Notes: generated by a model not told the origin, from the letters alone. A DNA stretch of 64,000 nucleotides from Isoetes taiwanensis (GCA_021234155.1 JAJEKV010000003.1:17348386-17412385), one strand, 5' to 3'; positions 47,701 through 61,869 are shown, counted from the first letter of the stretch. Numbers and translations: made by a program.

Positions 47701-50700
47701 TTGCCCACTGACCACGACTGTGTTGGAATGATGACGGATCAAAAACAGAGTGCTTTCTACAAAACCCAACCCAGAGAGGTCTTTAGAAAGGGGTTGTTCA
47801 CAACCTTTAACATGTTTCTGCTCCATAGCCGATCAACCAAATTAAATATTGGGGCTACAAAATGCACGAGCAATGAGGGAGGCTCAGCTCCAGAGCAAAG
47901 GCAAGTGATATCTTCATGTTATTATATAAATACTAGAATTCAAGCTCAGGGTTGCTGGGCTATAAGAGGTTTAGACACATTCGCCCCCTTCTTCACCTTT
48001 CCTGTTTTTCCTTCCTTTACCTTTTTTTCCCTTTCCCTAGGGTTTGTCTCGCAATTATTGGCCATCTGATTTGAAAGATCAATATGAGCTGCCCAATCAT
48101 ACCAATCATGGCTGCCCAATTGGATAGCCAGTTTCGTCCGTCCAACCTAGGGTTCGATACATGACATACCTACACTATAATTTTCATAGTATAAAATAAT
48201 AGACAGGGCAGGTAAAGATGAAATGTTCATCAGAGAAAATATCCAAGTTACACAAGTGCATTTTCGTTTCCAGGGTAAGATGTTTAGCACGACCCAGCTC
48301 AATTTCCAGCTAATAAGAGGACATCCTGAATTACCCCATTGAGAATCTGACTCTAATTGGGAAGTCAATTTCAAGATATCCAGGTCTAAGAATGAAGCCA
48401 TCAGCTGAAATGTTTAGAAAACTCTCCTTGAAAAATTTCGTTTTGGAAGATAATTCTGCAGGCCAAGTGCTTGATATAAAGAAGTTGCTCCAAATCATGA
48501 CAAATAAGCTGGTTTACCAGCTGTCTTGTCAGCTTCACACATTGGGTGCGGGTAAAGTATATTGAGGAGGAATTTTATCCATTAAGAAGCGTAAAGAATT
48601 AAACATCATAACTGTTCTTGCAAACCAGCAAGTTCGCAAGAAAGAAAGAAAGAAAGATTATATTAACATATATGAAAGACCTCTTGGGTCTATGAAACCA
48701 TTTTATACAGCTATCATGTGCACCTGGGGGCGCATTTGCAGCCTCCTAGAGATGTTACATAAAAATGAAAAAATGAAAAACTAAACTATGAAGTCATGAA
48801 GCTTTTGTCTTCTTGGCCACTGGTTCAAAGTACGAAGTGATGTCAGACTTGTTTTTTCTTTGAAAGGACTGCTTATGTTTGTCCTTTACAGCCCGCTTTC
48901 TTCTTCTTGACACTTCCATGGATATCCCTCTTGGTACCGGATTAGGGGTTCAGGAAGGGGACCTGACTTCCAATGAGAAAGAGAGTGATCTGGCTTTGTG
49001 TAAGGTCACTTCCTTGTGAAAGAAATAGAGAAAGAAAGATTTGCTGTCATCTTCTTACCATGATCTGAAATAAGCTTTAATATCACCATTAGGTCCTTTT
49101 ATTTTCTATCTAGCCATCTCTTTTGAAAGACTGCTTATGTTTCTGTTCTGTTTACTTTATGTTCATGGGCACTGCTAATGTTACTCCATTGACTTCCTTT
49201 TCTTTCGTGGGTCCCTTCTTTTGTCATCCTATGGTGTCTTATCCTTAAGGGAGAAAATGAGATTATTTTTACTTTCTGTGGGAGGGAAAATAAAGAGATT
49301 ACTTATAGCAGTTTCTCATTGTTTCCTATTTGTCCTGGTGTATGTGGACTGGCTGAATAATTTCAAGTCATAGTAGTTTCAAACACATTCCCATAACCGA
49401 TAGCATGCACATATTACTGCCTTTTTCCCTTTTCAATTATGAATGTATTAGCAGCAACTTTGCTACTGATGTCCTGATTGTGGTTTGGCAATTCACAACA
49501 GAATTCTCATAAAGTCACTGCTGAATTAGCAAGGTGTGGGCCTGCACATGAACCTACGCAGTTGAAGTCTCATTGGGATTTTGTTCTGGAAGAGATGGCA
49601 TGGCTGGCAAATGACTTCATGCAGGTATTGTTGTAGAACAATAACTTCTTTCTCTGGGCAAGAGGAACAGTTCTATTAGGTTATAGAAATGTCTGCATTA
49701 TGATATAAGATGATTGATAAACTAGATTTTTGTGTTTATGTAGGAGAGACTATGGAAAATAGCTGCTGCAGCACAAGTCAGTCGCTGGATTTTTCAGGAA
49801 AGACATGAACGAAAAAAAATTTGCAGCTAAGGAGTTAAAACAAAGGAGGAAGAGGATATCTCAGGCACTGGCAAGTAGCGTGAAAACTACTGGAAATCTG
49901 CCAGATCATTGATATGTAAAGTAAAATTGAGGAACCAAGGGCTGAAGATGGGGACACTAGTGCCACTCCCATGGATATCGACCTCCCCTATTGAGACGGT
50001 AAGGCTTCCTTCATTATGTTCCAAGCTTCTTAAAATATTTCTAAGAATGAAGCACACTTTTCTTTTATCAGCAAGTGGGCAAGCTCAAGTTTTGTCATAT
50101 ACTTTGACACAACCTTAATTTTTCTTTAGAAATGCTGGTCCATCTTTGGCCTTATGCATTAATTTTAGCAGCTTGTATCATGAGCATTTAAAGCACACTT
50201 TTCTTTTTTATCAGCAAGTAGGCAGGCTTATGTTTTGCCATATACTTTGACACAACTCAAATTTTTCTTAAAATGCAGGTCCATTTTCCTTACGCATTAT
50301 TTTTTAGCAGCTTGTACCATGAGCAAATATGAATTATGAAATTAGTTCTAGTTCTTACAGCATCTACGTGGCTGAACATAAGCACCATGACCTTACAAAG
50401 TGTAAAAGAATTCTAATAAAAGAAATAGATATTCTTTTTCTAAATTACTAATGTAGTCACGTCTTGAAAATAACTTAATCATTTTTCGCCAAGTCCAAAG
50501 ACCCTTTGTTTTCTCGTTCTCTTCTGCATGACCTGAGTTTCATCGGGTCATTAGCGTCAACTGTCTGAATCACTTGTTCTTGGGTACAGCTTGTGAAAGA
50601 TAGGGGCGATAATGAGATGTTTCCACTGATGAAATATGCTTTCAAATTTCTGGGGGATACTGCAAAAGTGGAGATTCTGGGGCAAGTTAAGCCACTCTCC

Positions 50701-53700
50701 TGATCGTCCATGCATTTATGAAGACTTCTTGAGTGACCACTTTCCTGAGGTAAGAATACTAGCAATCATTGGATAGTGGATGGTCTTGCAGCATTCTGTG
50801 CATTAATTTTCCATCTGTTCTGGATTAGCTTTATTGTTTTGTAGTTCGAGCTGGGAATTTTCTTTTTATGAAATGTGATAAAGAACTTCTAAGAACATGG
50901 GTTAGCTGCATGATCTTGTATGAAAGCAAGTGAATTCTTATGTTTGTAACATGCTACACTTTCCCCAACTTTTCCATTTGAACTCTCTGCCAGGAAAGTA
51001 CAAGTCTTTGCCTGCCTGGAAAACTCTGCCTCTTGGTTTAACACACCAATGTAGCTGATACTTAACTGTGTGTGGCATAGATATGCCATGATTTTCCCAT
51101 TCCATATTCATTGAGCTCTTTTGGTGGTAGTCTTTTAGTGGTATCCTTGAGAGCAGAGTGATTAGGCGTCTATGATTTGACTAGGGATGGGCCCCAAGCT
51201 TTGTCATGATTTTATAAAAGACTTCCCTTTTGGATGCTATGTACTGGTCATGCCAAATGAATCTGTGTTTAATTCACTGTTTGGCTGTGTAAACAGGAAA
51301 GTTTGTTCTATATATTACACGAAGGAGCCTTTGCAAGTTGTCGGCTTTTAACAGAAGAGAATTGGGCTTCATTTGTCGCTGTAGGCACTCTATCTCCGTA
51401 GTCTGATGATGTTTTTGTCTCTGTTTTCTATTATTATTTGTCAATATTATCATATCTAATTTGTCCATTCATTTCGTTTCTTTCCAATTTCAGACATAGG
51501 AATAACTGGATTTGGTGAAGAGGTGAAGCCTTTTGTGGAATGCAGATTGTGGATGAAGCACATCCCCAAGACATGCCAGATGGTGTATATGGTGGACTTT
51601 CAAACTCATTGATAGCGAAAAGGAAAAGAAAAAATATTTTCAAGACAAATGCTCCTAGGTATTATGAGGAAATAGGGGAAGAAACTTCACATGTAACTGA
51701 TCAGAGGTTGTCTTATTTACCTGGTACAAGGGCTATTCCTGGGGGAACGAGCGCTTCAAACATGGTCTCAATTCCAATCAAACGCATGCGGACATCAGCA
51801 GCTGGATGACAGCGTCCAGCAGGTACTGCCATGTCTAATGTTTTTAGCTCCGTAGGCATGTCATCAACAAATGGAATCCATAGAAGTTCAGCTGAAACTG
51901 TTAGAAGAACTCCTTTTATGAGTGGTGGCGGATTATATTCTAAGACAAAGAAAAAGAAGAAGCATTTTACTGCGGGATTTATTCAAGCAAACACTCCTTC
52001 AAAGGTGAGTATAGTTATTGGCATACTCTCTACAGTTAGAAACATAAGAGACCACTTGCTGAAGGCATCATTTGGTATTTTGTTCTTACAATCACGATTC
52101 ATTGTGCCTCTGTAGATTCCTGGTCGAGAACCAAGCATGCAACAAGAGGGCAGCAGACAAGCTGAACAGGTACCATTTCCCAATTTGGTTAGTTGCCAAT
52201 TTGCAACTTGATCATTGCATTCCTGCAGCAGAAAGAGCATGCGAAAAGGAAAAGCGAGCAAGCACAAGTCAGTTCATCATCTGATGGAGCCCTTGGAGGT
52301 TCAGATTAGTCCCTTAGTACCCTTATCCTATCAGCTAGTTATCAGTACATTGAGCAAAGTGTCAATTGCAGATACGCCTGGAACTCCAGGTTCCCAGGGG
52401 CAACCTTCTAAGAAGCTTAAACTCAAGCAGCAACTTGAAACCAATACTGAATCATTTGAGTTGACTCCATGTGGCACTCCTTTGGATACTCCTGCACAGT
52501 CTGCCAACTTTCTGGGCTCAAAAATTATGAGGCAGCAAAGCAACCGTGAGCGTACAAGGAAAACAAAGGTAGAAAGAACGTTTGGTTCTCTATGTATATT
52601 GTTTTATTCTTTGGTTCCTTAAACTTGGTGGTTTTCAGGTAAGTCTTCTTCAAACTCCAAACCAGCCAGGTGGGGGCATTCCATGGTCAACAGTAGAGGA
52701 TCAGGTTTGTCATTTGATTTTCAGTTGGGAGCAGTTTAGATAACACTCATACATGTATAATCGATTAACAACACTTCACATCATTGTCACAATTCAGGCA
52801 ATTTTTAGCACTGGTGCATGATCTCGAGCTAACTGGGAGCTTGTGTTTATGTCCTTAGTTCAAACTCACAGTTCAAGGTACACATTCAAGAGGATTTATG
52901 CTATTTCATGATGAATGAGACATTCCTCAGAGTTTGAATATCCTTGTAGGGTATATTTCAAAACCAAAGGACTGCAAGGAGAGGCAACAAATTTCTCTTG
53001 GAACGTTTATCTACAGATAACAATGAGAACTCAGAAGATCTTAATACTTCTCAATCTCATCCTTCTGGATTGTCAGGACTTCCAAAGGTAGTGAAAGTAC
53101 ATCGCAATCTGTGAAGCAAGCTAATATACACAATCTAAAACAATGATATGCAAATTTGCAGGGAAGTGCTCGATATCTTTTGCAGCGTCTGCAAGGTCCA
53201 CTAGAAGAGGACACGTTAAAAGTGCATCTTGAAGCTATAGTGTGTGTTATGCAACAGCATCAGTCTAAACAGCAGGTATTGGGGCTGATTTTTAGCATCT
53301 CCCAATCCATTTGTTGAGTTCGAACAGAATAAATAGATTCATGGAATTCCATTCCTTAGAAAGAAAGAAAGAAAGAAAGAAAGATTTATTAACGCCTCAC
53401 GTAAGACCAAGGGTCTATGAGACCATAACATAAACAGAATTCAAGACCTTCAGGAGGAAAACCCTCCTGTTATCTAAAGTATGGAAACAAAAATATTAAG
53501 TTTAACAATTGAAAATCAAAAAATCTGCTCAGATAGGGTTTGATGGAGACAGCCCATTTGTTCCTGTGACTGCTGCAAAATACTTCATAATACCCCTTCT
53601 TGGCCTGCTTTGCTGCTTGCTGCTTGGCCTCTTCTGGAAAGACTTTTTATGTTTCATGGCTGCTGATCGCTTTTATCTTCTTAGACAGTGCCAAAGTTAC

Positions 53701-56700
53701 CCCTTTAGGGTCAGGATACTTCCTCTTCTGTGGTGAGTCTACTAACCTCTTATCATCGTTTGTCTCAGATGAAAAGAAATCAGTTATTTCTGTCTGCTTC
53801 AGGCCCATTGGATTCTTTTGTTTGAGAATATTTCTCCTTTCTAGAGATAGTTCATATACAAAGTGAGATACACATTTCTGATCGTAATATTCTACCAGCT
53901 GGCGTAGAGATGTGGGTCTCTAAAAAGACAATGATATCTGCCTCTAATAATGTAATAGGTTGGGCAGGTGAAAATAAAATGTTCTTCTGACTCGACCATG
54001 TTTAGATCGCACATTGGGCACTTCCGATCCTCACGACTAATCTTTTTCGCCCTACCAACCTCAATCTCCAGCTGGTGAGATGACACTCTAAACTGCCCCA
54101 TAGAGTATCTCACTTTGTTCGGCAGATCCATATCTAAATATCCAGGCCTTATAATGAACCCATCCGCTGATATATTTAGGAAGTTATCCTTATAGAATTT
54201 CTTTTTAACAGGCAGCTCTTTGATGGGATTCACCCATGCATTTGAAACATAAAGATACTCCAAGTCATGGCGTATAAGCTGATTGATTTCTTGCTGAGTA
54301 AAATTCAGATTGTCATCCATTATACTGTAGTGAAAAGGTGGGATATTTCCCATAGAGAAACCCATCTCCTCAAACAATTTAGATGTCCTTGAGAACCAAC
54401 AGCGCTTACCTTGGTCTGCCAATGTTTTAGACGACACATATGCCAGCCAGGGAAGTCTTTTTTGACCTTCTTGTGACTGTCCAAGACGGTGTAACTTATG
54501 TAAGTATGTCACTGTTTGAAAGGCAATTTCGATCTTCAGAGGTTTCGCATTAAATTCAGCAAGCATTATATCATGGGGTACCGAATGTTTGCTTCTAATC
54601 ATTCTAGAAAGAAGAGAAATTTGGAGCCTCTCTAGTTGAACCCAGTCATCGGCTCGTAGGTCAACTCCCCATATTCGTGCACCATATAAAGCTGCCGGCT
54701 TCACCAACGTGTCAAACAAGAAGAGCTTTGTATGAACGTCTTGGAAATGGAGTTGGTAGCACTGTTTTTCTAGCTGTACAAGAGAAGCATATCCTTTTGC
54801 AATCCTTGCCTGACCAGCCTCCCTCAATCTGAATAGAGGGCCCGCAAACTCTACACCCAAATAGGTGTATGTAGAAACAATTTCTACAGGTTGTCCTTGG
54901 AAAGTAAAAGAGTTATTTTTCCAATTTTTCCGTAGAGATTTACTTGCAGCTCTCTATCTTTGCAAAAGGCTTCTAGGGCAGCCAAATGTTTTTGGAGCCC
55001 TTGAGGAGATGGTGAGATTAGAACCACATCATCCGCATAGAGCAAAATGGGAATGCATTCCTGAGCGAGCATGGAGCCTTCTCCGCCTAAAGACTGAACA
55101 AAGCTTTCAAGCTCATCAATGTAAAGTCCAAATAGAGTAGGAGAGTGGGGGCACCCTTGTTTAACCCCAATTGTACTGAAAACTTCCTCTGAAAACTGCC
55201 CATCTATTTTCACTCTGCCTATTACATTCTCGTATAATGTCAACACTGCCCAGATCAGCTCGTGAGAAAGCCCCAACGTTTTGAGCCTCTGAAACAACCT
55301 GTTCCGAGGAACAGTATCAAAGGCTTTTCGAAAATCAACAAAACAACAATAAACTTTACTTTTCCTTGCCTTTGCTTCCTCAATGATTGCCCTTAAAGAA
55401 AAAAAATATGATCAATTGTGGAAAAGTTTTTCCTTAAACCAGCTTGTCCCTTGGCTCTAAGGCTGTGATTTTCTGCAAAATCAGAATAAACTTCACAATG
55501 CCGTATTTTAAGTAGGAGTTGAGTTGTATTGCCTTTGTGGGTAGGTTTATGAAGCATTCTTACTTTCCTATGTGATGAATAATTAGGATGCTATGCCCAG
55601 TTTGCTATGTCATAAGAGGATAGCAATTTCATGTTGTAATATGTGGAAGCTTGATTTTGTTCCGTACTGGGCCAGGAAAGGAAAGCATTAACAATAGACA
55701 TCTGAGCTAAAATACAAAGGGACTTCTAGAAAGCTAAGAATGTTGTTTGTTCAAGCATTGGAAAAGGATGTTCATGTCAACTCATATGTGGGGCAGATTA
55801 TGCCTAAACTAGCAATGCAGCTTAGTGCTAATCCATTTAAGCGCAGTCGAACTGGTAGATTACCTCGCTTTATTTCTGCAATTTAGCATTGCCTGCATCA
55901 TGGTATGCACCATCAGATAAAAATGGACAAGCATCTCCATATCTTTTGTCTGTCAGATTGGCATAGTTACTAGTTCTGGACATAGGGAGTCATTTCTCAG
56001 CTTTGAGAGATGGTGCTTTGACTATTAAATGCTACCAAATGAACGGCCACATTAAAAGGAGTACTTGATGCAACACGTAACTGGAATTATTACATAACAT
56101 AGAATCCCTCTAAAGAGAAGGCTGTCCCTTTTGTCAATTTGTACACTTGATTGCTTTTTTTATGGTTGGCTTTTTGACCCAGAGTTCATTGTGCAGAACG
56201 TGCAGAATATTTCTCAAGAATCACTCGAAATGCTTCCAACGCATGCATCACATTTATGTGCACTGCCAACTACTCTAATAAATAGGTCGGATTTTGTGGC
56301 TCTTTGCTTTGCTTGCATTCCAGCTTTGTCTTCATTTTTTAGATATTCAGCGGTCTTATATAACTATCTTTTTCTTGTAATCGGTCTGAAGCCCTTTGGA
56401 TCTTTGTGAGCCTCCTTTATCCAACGGGGATGTGGCATATCCATTGCAAGCATCTCATGGCAATGGACTAGTTCCTGGTGTTTTAGGTTCTGGCAGTACT
56501 CCTGGAATGCCTCTGCTGCCCAATTTTCATGCGGGTGCAAACATATCTACATCACCTTCAATAAGTGCTGCAGCTGCAAGGTAGATAATTTCTCTCTATT
56601 TTTCAGCTCAAAGAATCTTGAATTTTCTTATTAGTAAGCCTACTCCCAAACAGAGACGCTCAAAGAATGGCTGCTTCCATGCGTCCCCTGTCGGCCGAGG

Positions 56701-59207
56701 AACAAAGGTTGCGGTATACGCGAATGCTAGCTGGTCGTAACATGCAGCCTCAAGGAAATTTAGATCCTGGTGGTCTATCCTTGACAAGTGTATCTAATGC
56801 GGCAGAATGTGGCATGCCAATGATGAATGCTGGAAACACAGGGGGGCTGATGGGAGGATTTTGTCGCGGTGTGTCTTTGGCAAGGCCTGGTCTACAGAGT
56901 ATACTTCCCCCCGGTGTGCCTGGTATGTCTTCAGGTGCAAATATGATGCTACCTCCTGGAAGTATTGCATCCACTGCAGTGGTTGCAATGCCTGGAATGA
57001 AAAGATGCAAAGAAGTAATTCAGCTCCTTCGGGTACGGCTCTGGTATTTGATTTATATCAGATATTTTGCCATGGCTAAATGTGCGTTCCTTTCTGTTGG
57101 CAGTCAGGTAGGTGCTCAGAAGATCAGAAACAGCTTTTAGTTCAAGAATTACAACATCTTGCTGCCCAAGGAAGTCCACAAGCCATTCAAGGATTGAACA
57201 GTCTAAATATCAATATACCAAGTGGCTCATCAAGTCAGAACTTTACAGTTCAGCCACAACACCTAAGTCCTCACAAGCAGAAACAACAGCAGAGCATTAA
57301 TCAAAACCAAGCATATATGGCTGTTGTGCGTAACCAGATGCAGCAGCAGAAATATCAACAGCAGCCAGCACAGCAGCAGCAGCAGCAGCAAGAGCAGTCA
57401 GTGCAGCAGCAGCAACAACATAAGAGATTATTTCGGCCATCACAGGAGCAGCAACCACAGCTTCCAAGTGGCTCAATTCCGTTGCAACTACAGCAATCAT
57501 TACCCTCAAACTCACAGCATCAGAACCTCGGGCAGGTGCAACTACAGCAACTGCCAATAACTTCTGAACTGCCACCACAAGACCATTCAATGTCGTCACT
57601 TCCTGCCCATCAGACAGTGCAGTCATCACAACAGCAAGCAGTAGTAGTGCAGTCTCAACAGCAACATCAGGCCTCATCCAATTGCTCACAGCAGACAAAA
57701 CCACCACAAAAACATCAAGTTTCACAACAGGTGCAATCACCGCCGGCCTTGGCACAGCAGCAGGTTACATGCCAATTGCAGCCGCCGCATCAGGTAAACA
57801 CGTTCCAAGCCCAATCTGTTATTCAGTCTCAGATGCAGCAACAAGCACAGCACTCACAGCAGATGACAAAGTCTGGCAAAGGCGTAGGGCGTGGCATTGC
57901 ACAAGGACATGCCACACAGCCAAATGTGGTGCTGAGACATGAGGGCGGCCAGTTTACTGGTCAGCTTCAGAATCAGCCTACATCACACCTTGCTTCAGGG
58001 CATAGGATGTTCTCGACACAAGGACCTTACCAAACAGGAAAGCCTTTCCTCCCAACTGCTCAGCAAACGGTTCCTGGGCAATCTATCCAGCTGCAGGCCC
58101 AAAATCAATCTCAAACTCAAGTGCAAGTCCAGGCTGCTAATGTTTCTCAGGTTGTGCCAACACAGAAGGGGTCAGTCAAGCAACAACACCAAAGTAGTCA
58201 GCAGCAGCAGGAGCAGCAGCAGTGTTCAGCATCTCCCTCAACACCCCCTTCACAGCCTCAATCTCCACCATCATCCCAGCAGCAACCTATTCAGCAGGTT
58301 CCCACCTTACCCGTACCATCTATACAACGTCGTCAGGCTACCCAACCTCCACCTCATCGTAAATTGCAACAACGGCAAACAGGATCCATCAATTCTGTTC
58401 AACAGCAAAGTCAGCCATCTTTACATTCCCAAATTGCACATCAGCATGGTGCTCTTCCTTACTTAGCAAACATGAATATTGGAATTCCTAATGGTCTGCC
58501 ACTTTCATCTGCCATAGGAAGTTCAGCTCCTTGGCGTCCTAGTCAAAAATTTTCTGCCATGTCAGGTGGCATGTACAACTTGACCAGAAATAGCTCTGGG
58601 GTGACAAATCAAGTCTCTGTTTTGTCGGCTGCAACAGGAACGATGTTAGCTGTTTCTAATAGTAGCAATGGGGCCTCTTTATCAACTTCTGGTCTTCCAC
58701 ATTCAAATACAATTGGATTGCCACAGCAGGCACCTTTGATGCAAGCAGGGCCAGGTTTACATTGTCAAAAGACAGGCCTTTCATCTGCAGGGAACAAAGT
58801 TTCTGTGCCACAAATTCCAGCTCGTCCACTTGGGAGTTCGGCATCGACTGTCTCCACTGCCTCCACTAGCACTATCCATACAAAATCACCAGGTGGATCA
58901 CGGGGAGCAATTGGTAGTTTATCACTTCAAGGATTCTGATGCCTTCCCTGGGTTCATCAATGCCCACATCACCTCCAATGCTTATGTATGGTGCACAGGT
59001 AATAACTAGAATCCAAAGTGCAATTAGTTTCAGGACTGATTTTTCGTTTCTGCACAGGGCCGTCAAATGCTTGCTACATCACCCATAGCAGGGACAGTTC
59101 AGCATGGTACATTCCCAGCATCTTGTGATCCTATCTCTGGAACCGTGGGCTTACCTGGCAATAATTCAACTTTTACAGCTGTGACTTCTCCTGCTTCACC
59201 TCAATAG
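44769..59207 (+). CDS. EAF1: EAF1-type chromatin modification protein (HSA + SANT), copy B, disrupted
   Basis: Second copy of the same 22-exon gene. Exon borders read here: 44769-44857, 45201-46112, 56392-56580, 56654-57032, 57104-58998, 59058-59207; the others match copy A. The C-terminal exon is open for about 600 residues where copy A is frameshifted, and the 56580 splice donor lost in copy A is present. Breaks in this copy include a missing base in exon 3 (near 45081), a frame slip near 45346, TAA at 45962-45964 (TTA in copy A), four extra A's near 49812, a 2-base loss near 50695, a 68-bp loss at about 51477 including an acceptor, TGA at 51807-51809 (CGA in copy A), and a frame change near 58932. 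Each is intact in copy A. A clean protein can therefore be read from neither copy alone. Confidence 0.9.
46640..48600 (-). mobile_element. LINE with captured GH31 fragment, copy B
   Basis: Counterpart of 3380-5335. The word QTEISSFF is in frame here at 47044-47021 within a 60-residue frame (47191-47009). The zinc-knuckle segment lies near 48230. Confidence 0.75.
47145..48030 (-). pseudogene. GH31-like gene fragment, copy B
   Basis: Counterpart of 3885-4770, with the start codon at 47826-47824. Frames 47708-47451 and 47674-47303 hold the VGNDHGF and ESRGSFALKD parts. Extra frame slips near 47325 and 47800 differ from copy A. No catalytic domain is present. Confidence 0.6.
48639..49020 (-). 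mobile_element. LINE 3'-end fragment, copy B
   Basis: Counterpart of 5383-5760, with the AAAG tract at 48639-48655 and the same hairpin words AGACC...GGTCT. Confidence 0.65.
50050..50330 (+). repeat. Intronic tandem duplication, copy B
   Basis: Counterpart of 6788-7068, two units of about 140 bp. Confidence 0.8.
53360..55600 (-). mobile_element. 5'-truncated LINE in EAF1 intron 17, copy B
   Basis: Counterpart of 10170-12420. The minus frame 54860-53892 (322 residues) joins the connection region and zinc knuckle. The frame 55297-54884 carries the RT palm with YADD. It is better preserved than copy A in the C-terminal half. Confidence 0.85.
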
Positions 59208-60064
59208 GTTGTAATATATTACCAGTAAACAAGCTCCAATCCGGGTCTGCGATTGGTGCATCTGGCAGGGGTCCTTCAAATTTTACACCTTATAGAGCAA
59301 GACCCTGAACGTTGTTGGAACATGAATGGAACAGTTGCTTCTATTCCCTTTTTTATTGTAAATTTTCTTCAGCAAAGAAGCTGCGGTGGCAAAACATCAC
59401 ATTTTTCTAGATGAGGTATTATTACCAGAATAAAAATATAGATTAATAGATAATAATATAAAGATTGTCATCACGGTGGATGATGGCTGGGCCGTGCAAT
59501 CAGATAACATTTGCATTTTGTGTAAAGATATGAAGATACTTATTGATTATGGAGCTGTATCATGCAACACCTGACTATGGACAGGTAGTCATTAACCCAA
59601 GAACTTACATTGATTAGAATGTGAGTAGACTAATGTGCTAGATATGTCATTATGCAGCATACTAGATGGTTCTCGTTATGAAGTTCTTTCATAGGCTTGG
59701 GGGATGCTCTTTCTCAGGTAAATCACCCATCAAGTTTCAATCCTCTTTTTCCTTGTTTTTGAATATGTGTAGTGATTAGATGGGCTTCTGTTTTACAGGT
59801 AATAAAGGTTCTAGCATGTAAATTATGAGGCAGACATGTTCAACCAGGACTGGGCTCATACACACCCAGATGTGACATTTCTTCTTGGGGCATCTCATGA
59901 CTAACTGGAGGTTTGCATGAATGCCAATTTGCAAAAGAAATGGCAATTGTATTTATATTGATTTGTAAATCACATCCTTCTTTTAATGGCCTTTAATTTG
60001 TTTTGATCCAATCTCAATTTTTGTGGGTTGAGATTAATCTGCAGAACAAGGTTGATTCATCCCA

Positions 60065-60349
60065 TTAGCCTGCAGGGGAGCCAGCAATGTCTGTGACATT
60101 CAAGCAATGGAAACCAGTCTCAGGTCGAGGCTCCAAACTTATTGTTCTGTGAATCTCCAATGTCCCGTCATTGTCACTATGATTGTTCACTTTGAGGATA
60201 AATTCTGATATCAGTTGTTCTGGGGGTGGGATTAATAGATATTTGGGAGGGTGAATGCCATGCCATTGCTGATATCTGGTATCCAGCTTGAATGCTGTCA
60301 CATATGTGTTGAACACACTATTGATGGGCCTTGGACGATTTAAACTCAA
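60065..60349 (-). CDS. Small open frame, 94 residues, function unknown (copy B)
   Basis: Counterpart of 16821-17102. The first and last residues differ because of small changes, and the core is identical. No family recognised. Confidence 0.25.
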   Translation of the reverse strand: MSLNRPRPINSVFNTYVTAFKLDTRYQQWHGIHPPKYLLIPPPEQLISEFILKVNNHSDNDGTLEIHRTISLEPRPETGFHCLNVTDIAGSPAG

Positions 60350-61089
60350 GGCTATGTGTATATAGATCTAATTCTACTTATATCATCAATTTGCAATTGC
60401 ATGATATAAATATGCCTAATGCCAAATATGCTAATCCAATTCTAGTTTAGTGAACCAATAAATAAGTGTAAAACTAGAGCTATCTATTTTAAGTTGGTCT
60501 ATGTTAATCAATGCCATATATGAGAGAGATGGGATCATGGAGACTGTAAACAATGGCACCAAACAGCAAATCTTATTCCGGTTTATTCCAAGAAAATTTG
60601 ATTGGAATAAATTCCTGAAATTTCATTTCTAAGTGTCAGAATTTTGCATGCATTAATATGGCTTCAATTGAAGAGTACATAGTATTGCTGGCAACATTCT
60701 TTTACTAACCACAAAAAGAAGAGAATGCAGTCATTTTTTTTGTAACGTGCATTTCCTTACCAGAATTGGTAAATAATGTTGATCTACCTTTCAATGAGGG
60801 GTAATTTGGGGGAATGATAATTAGTAACAAGAACTTACAAATTAAATAGTACCTACATAGAGGATGTAAAATGGAGAACTTGCCATACTTGCTCTATTTT
60901 TGATAAATGTTGGACTATATTAAAATCTTTATAGTTAGAAGCTATGAAAGCCTTTCCTTGGAATATTACGTACAGGCCTTGAGTTCGTGAGTCCGTTTAA
61001 AGAAATAGCGTCTGTGAGTCTGTATTCCACGTCCTATCGACGGTCAAGAAGAAAAGCACGCGTTGCGCGATCTCGACCCCTCGTAGGGG

Positions 61090-61166
61090 CTTCAAAATAT
61101 TTTATGTTGTGAGGGATTCAAACCACAGCCCATGCCCCCTAAACCCCCCATACTTACCAGTAGGCC
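61090..61166 (-). mobile_element. Second SINE-like head, copy B
   Basis: Counterpart of 17880-17956, with A- and B-box-like words conserved. Confidence 0.45.
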
Positions 61167-61214
61167 AAGCATTAGGTTGTTAAAAAAACAAGAAGTTCAA
61201 ATTTAGTTAAAGGT

Positions 61215-61830
61215 GTAATCGATTCAAGAATGCTATAAGATGTTCTAGAATGGTTGTAGAATCTTCTGGAATGTTCTAGATGCTCGTGGGTAAGAACCTC
61301 AATCTAAAACGTGGTAATTTTTTTGAAATTTTGTAAACACTCAAAATAGAATGTTCTAGATTGTTCCAGATGCTGTTGGGTAAGCACCTTAGTCTAAAAA
61401 TAGTAAATTTTTTTGGAACTTTGTAAACACTCAGAATAGAATGTTTTAGAATGTTTCGGATGCTCATGGGTAAGCACCTCAGTCTAAAAATAGTAGGTTT
61501 TTGAAAACTTTGCAAACACTCAAAATAGAATGTTCTAGAATGTTTCGGATGCTCATGGTAAGCACATCAGCCTAAAAATAGAAAGTTTTTTTGAACTTGA
61601 AAATAACTGAAAATAGGATGTTCTAAATAGCTCTAGAATCTTCTAGAATGTTCTGGTGGGTAAGCACCTCAATCCAAAAAATAAAAGTTTTTTTTTTTGA
61701 AAATTTGTAAAGAGCAAAAGTAGAATGTTCTAGAACCTTCGGATGCTCAGGGTAAGCAATGTTCTAAAACATGCTCATGGGTAGGTCCCTCGGTTTAAAA
61801 ATAGAAAGTTTTGAAACTTTGCAAGTTCAC
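61215..61830 (+). repeat. Heat-shock-element-bearing tandem array, copy B
   Basis: Counterpart of 18010-18600. The perfect four-unit GAA/TTC element at 61259-61276 and the others are retained. Confidence 0.8.
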
Positions 61831-61869
61831 CTACTACCATTTCCAAAGTATTGCTTATTTTTGAAAACT

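Noticed and set aside
57297-57755. 152-residue minus-strand frame rich in Ala and Val
   Set aside because: It is the reverse reading of the CAG/CAA-rich EAF1 exon.
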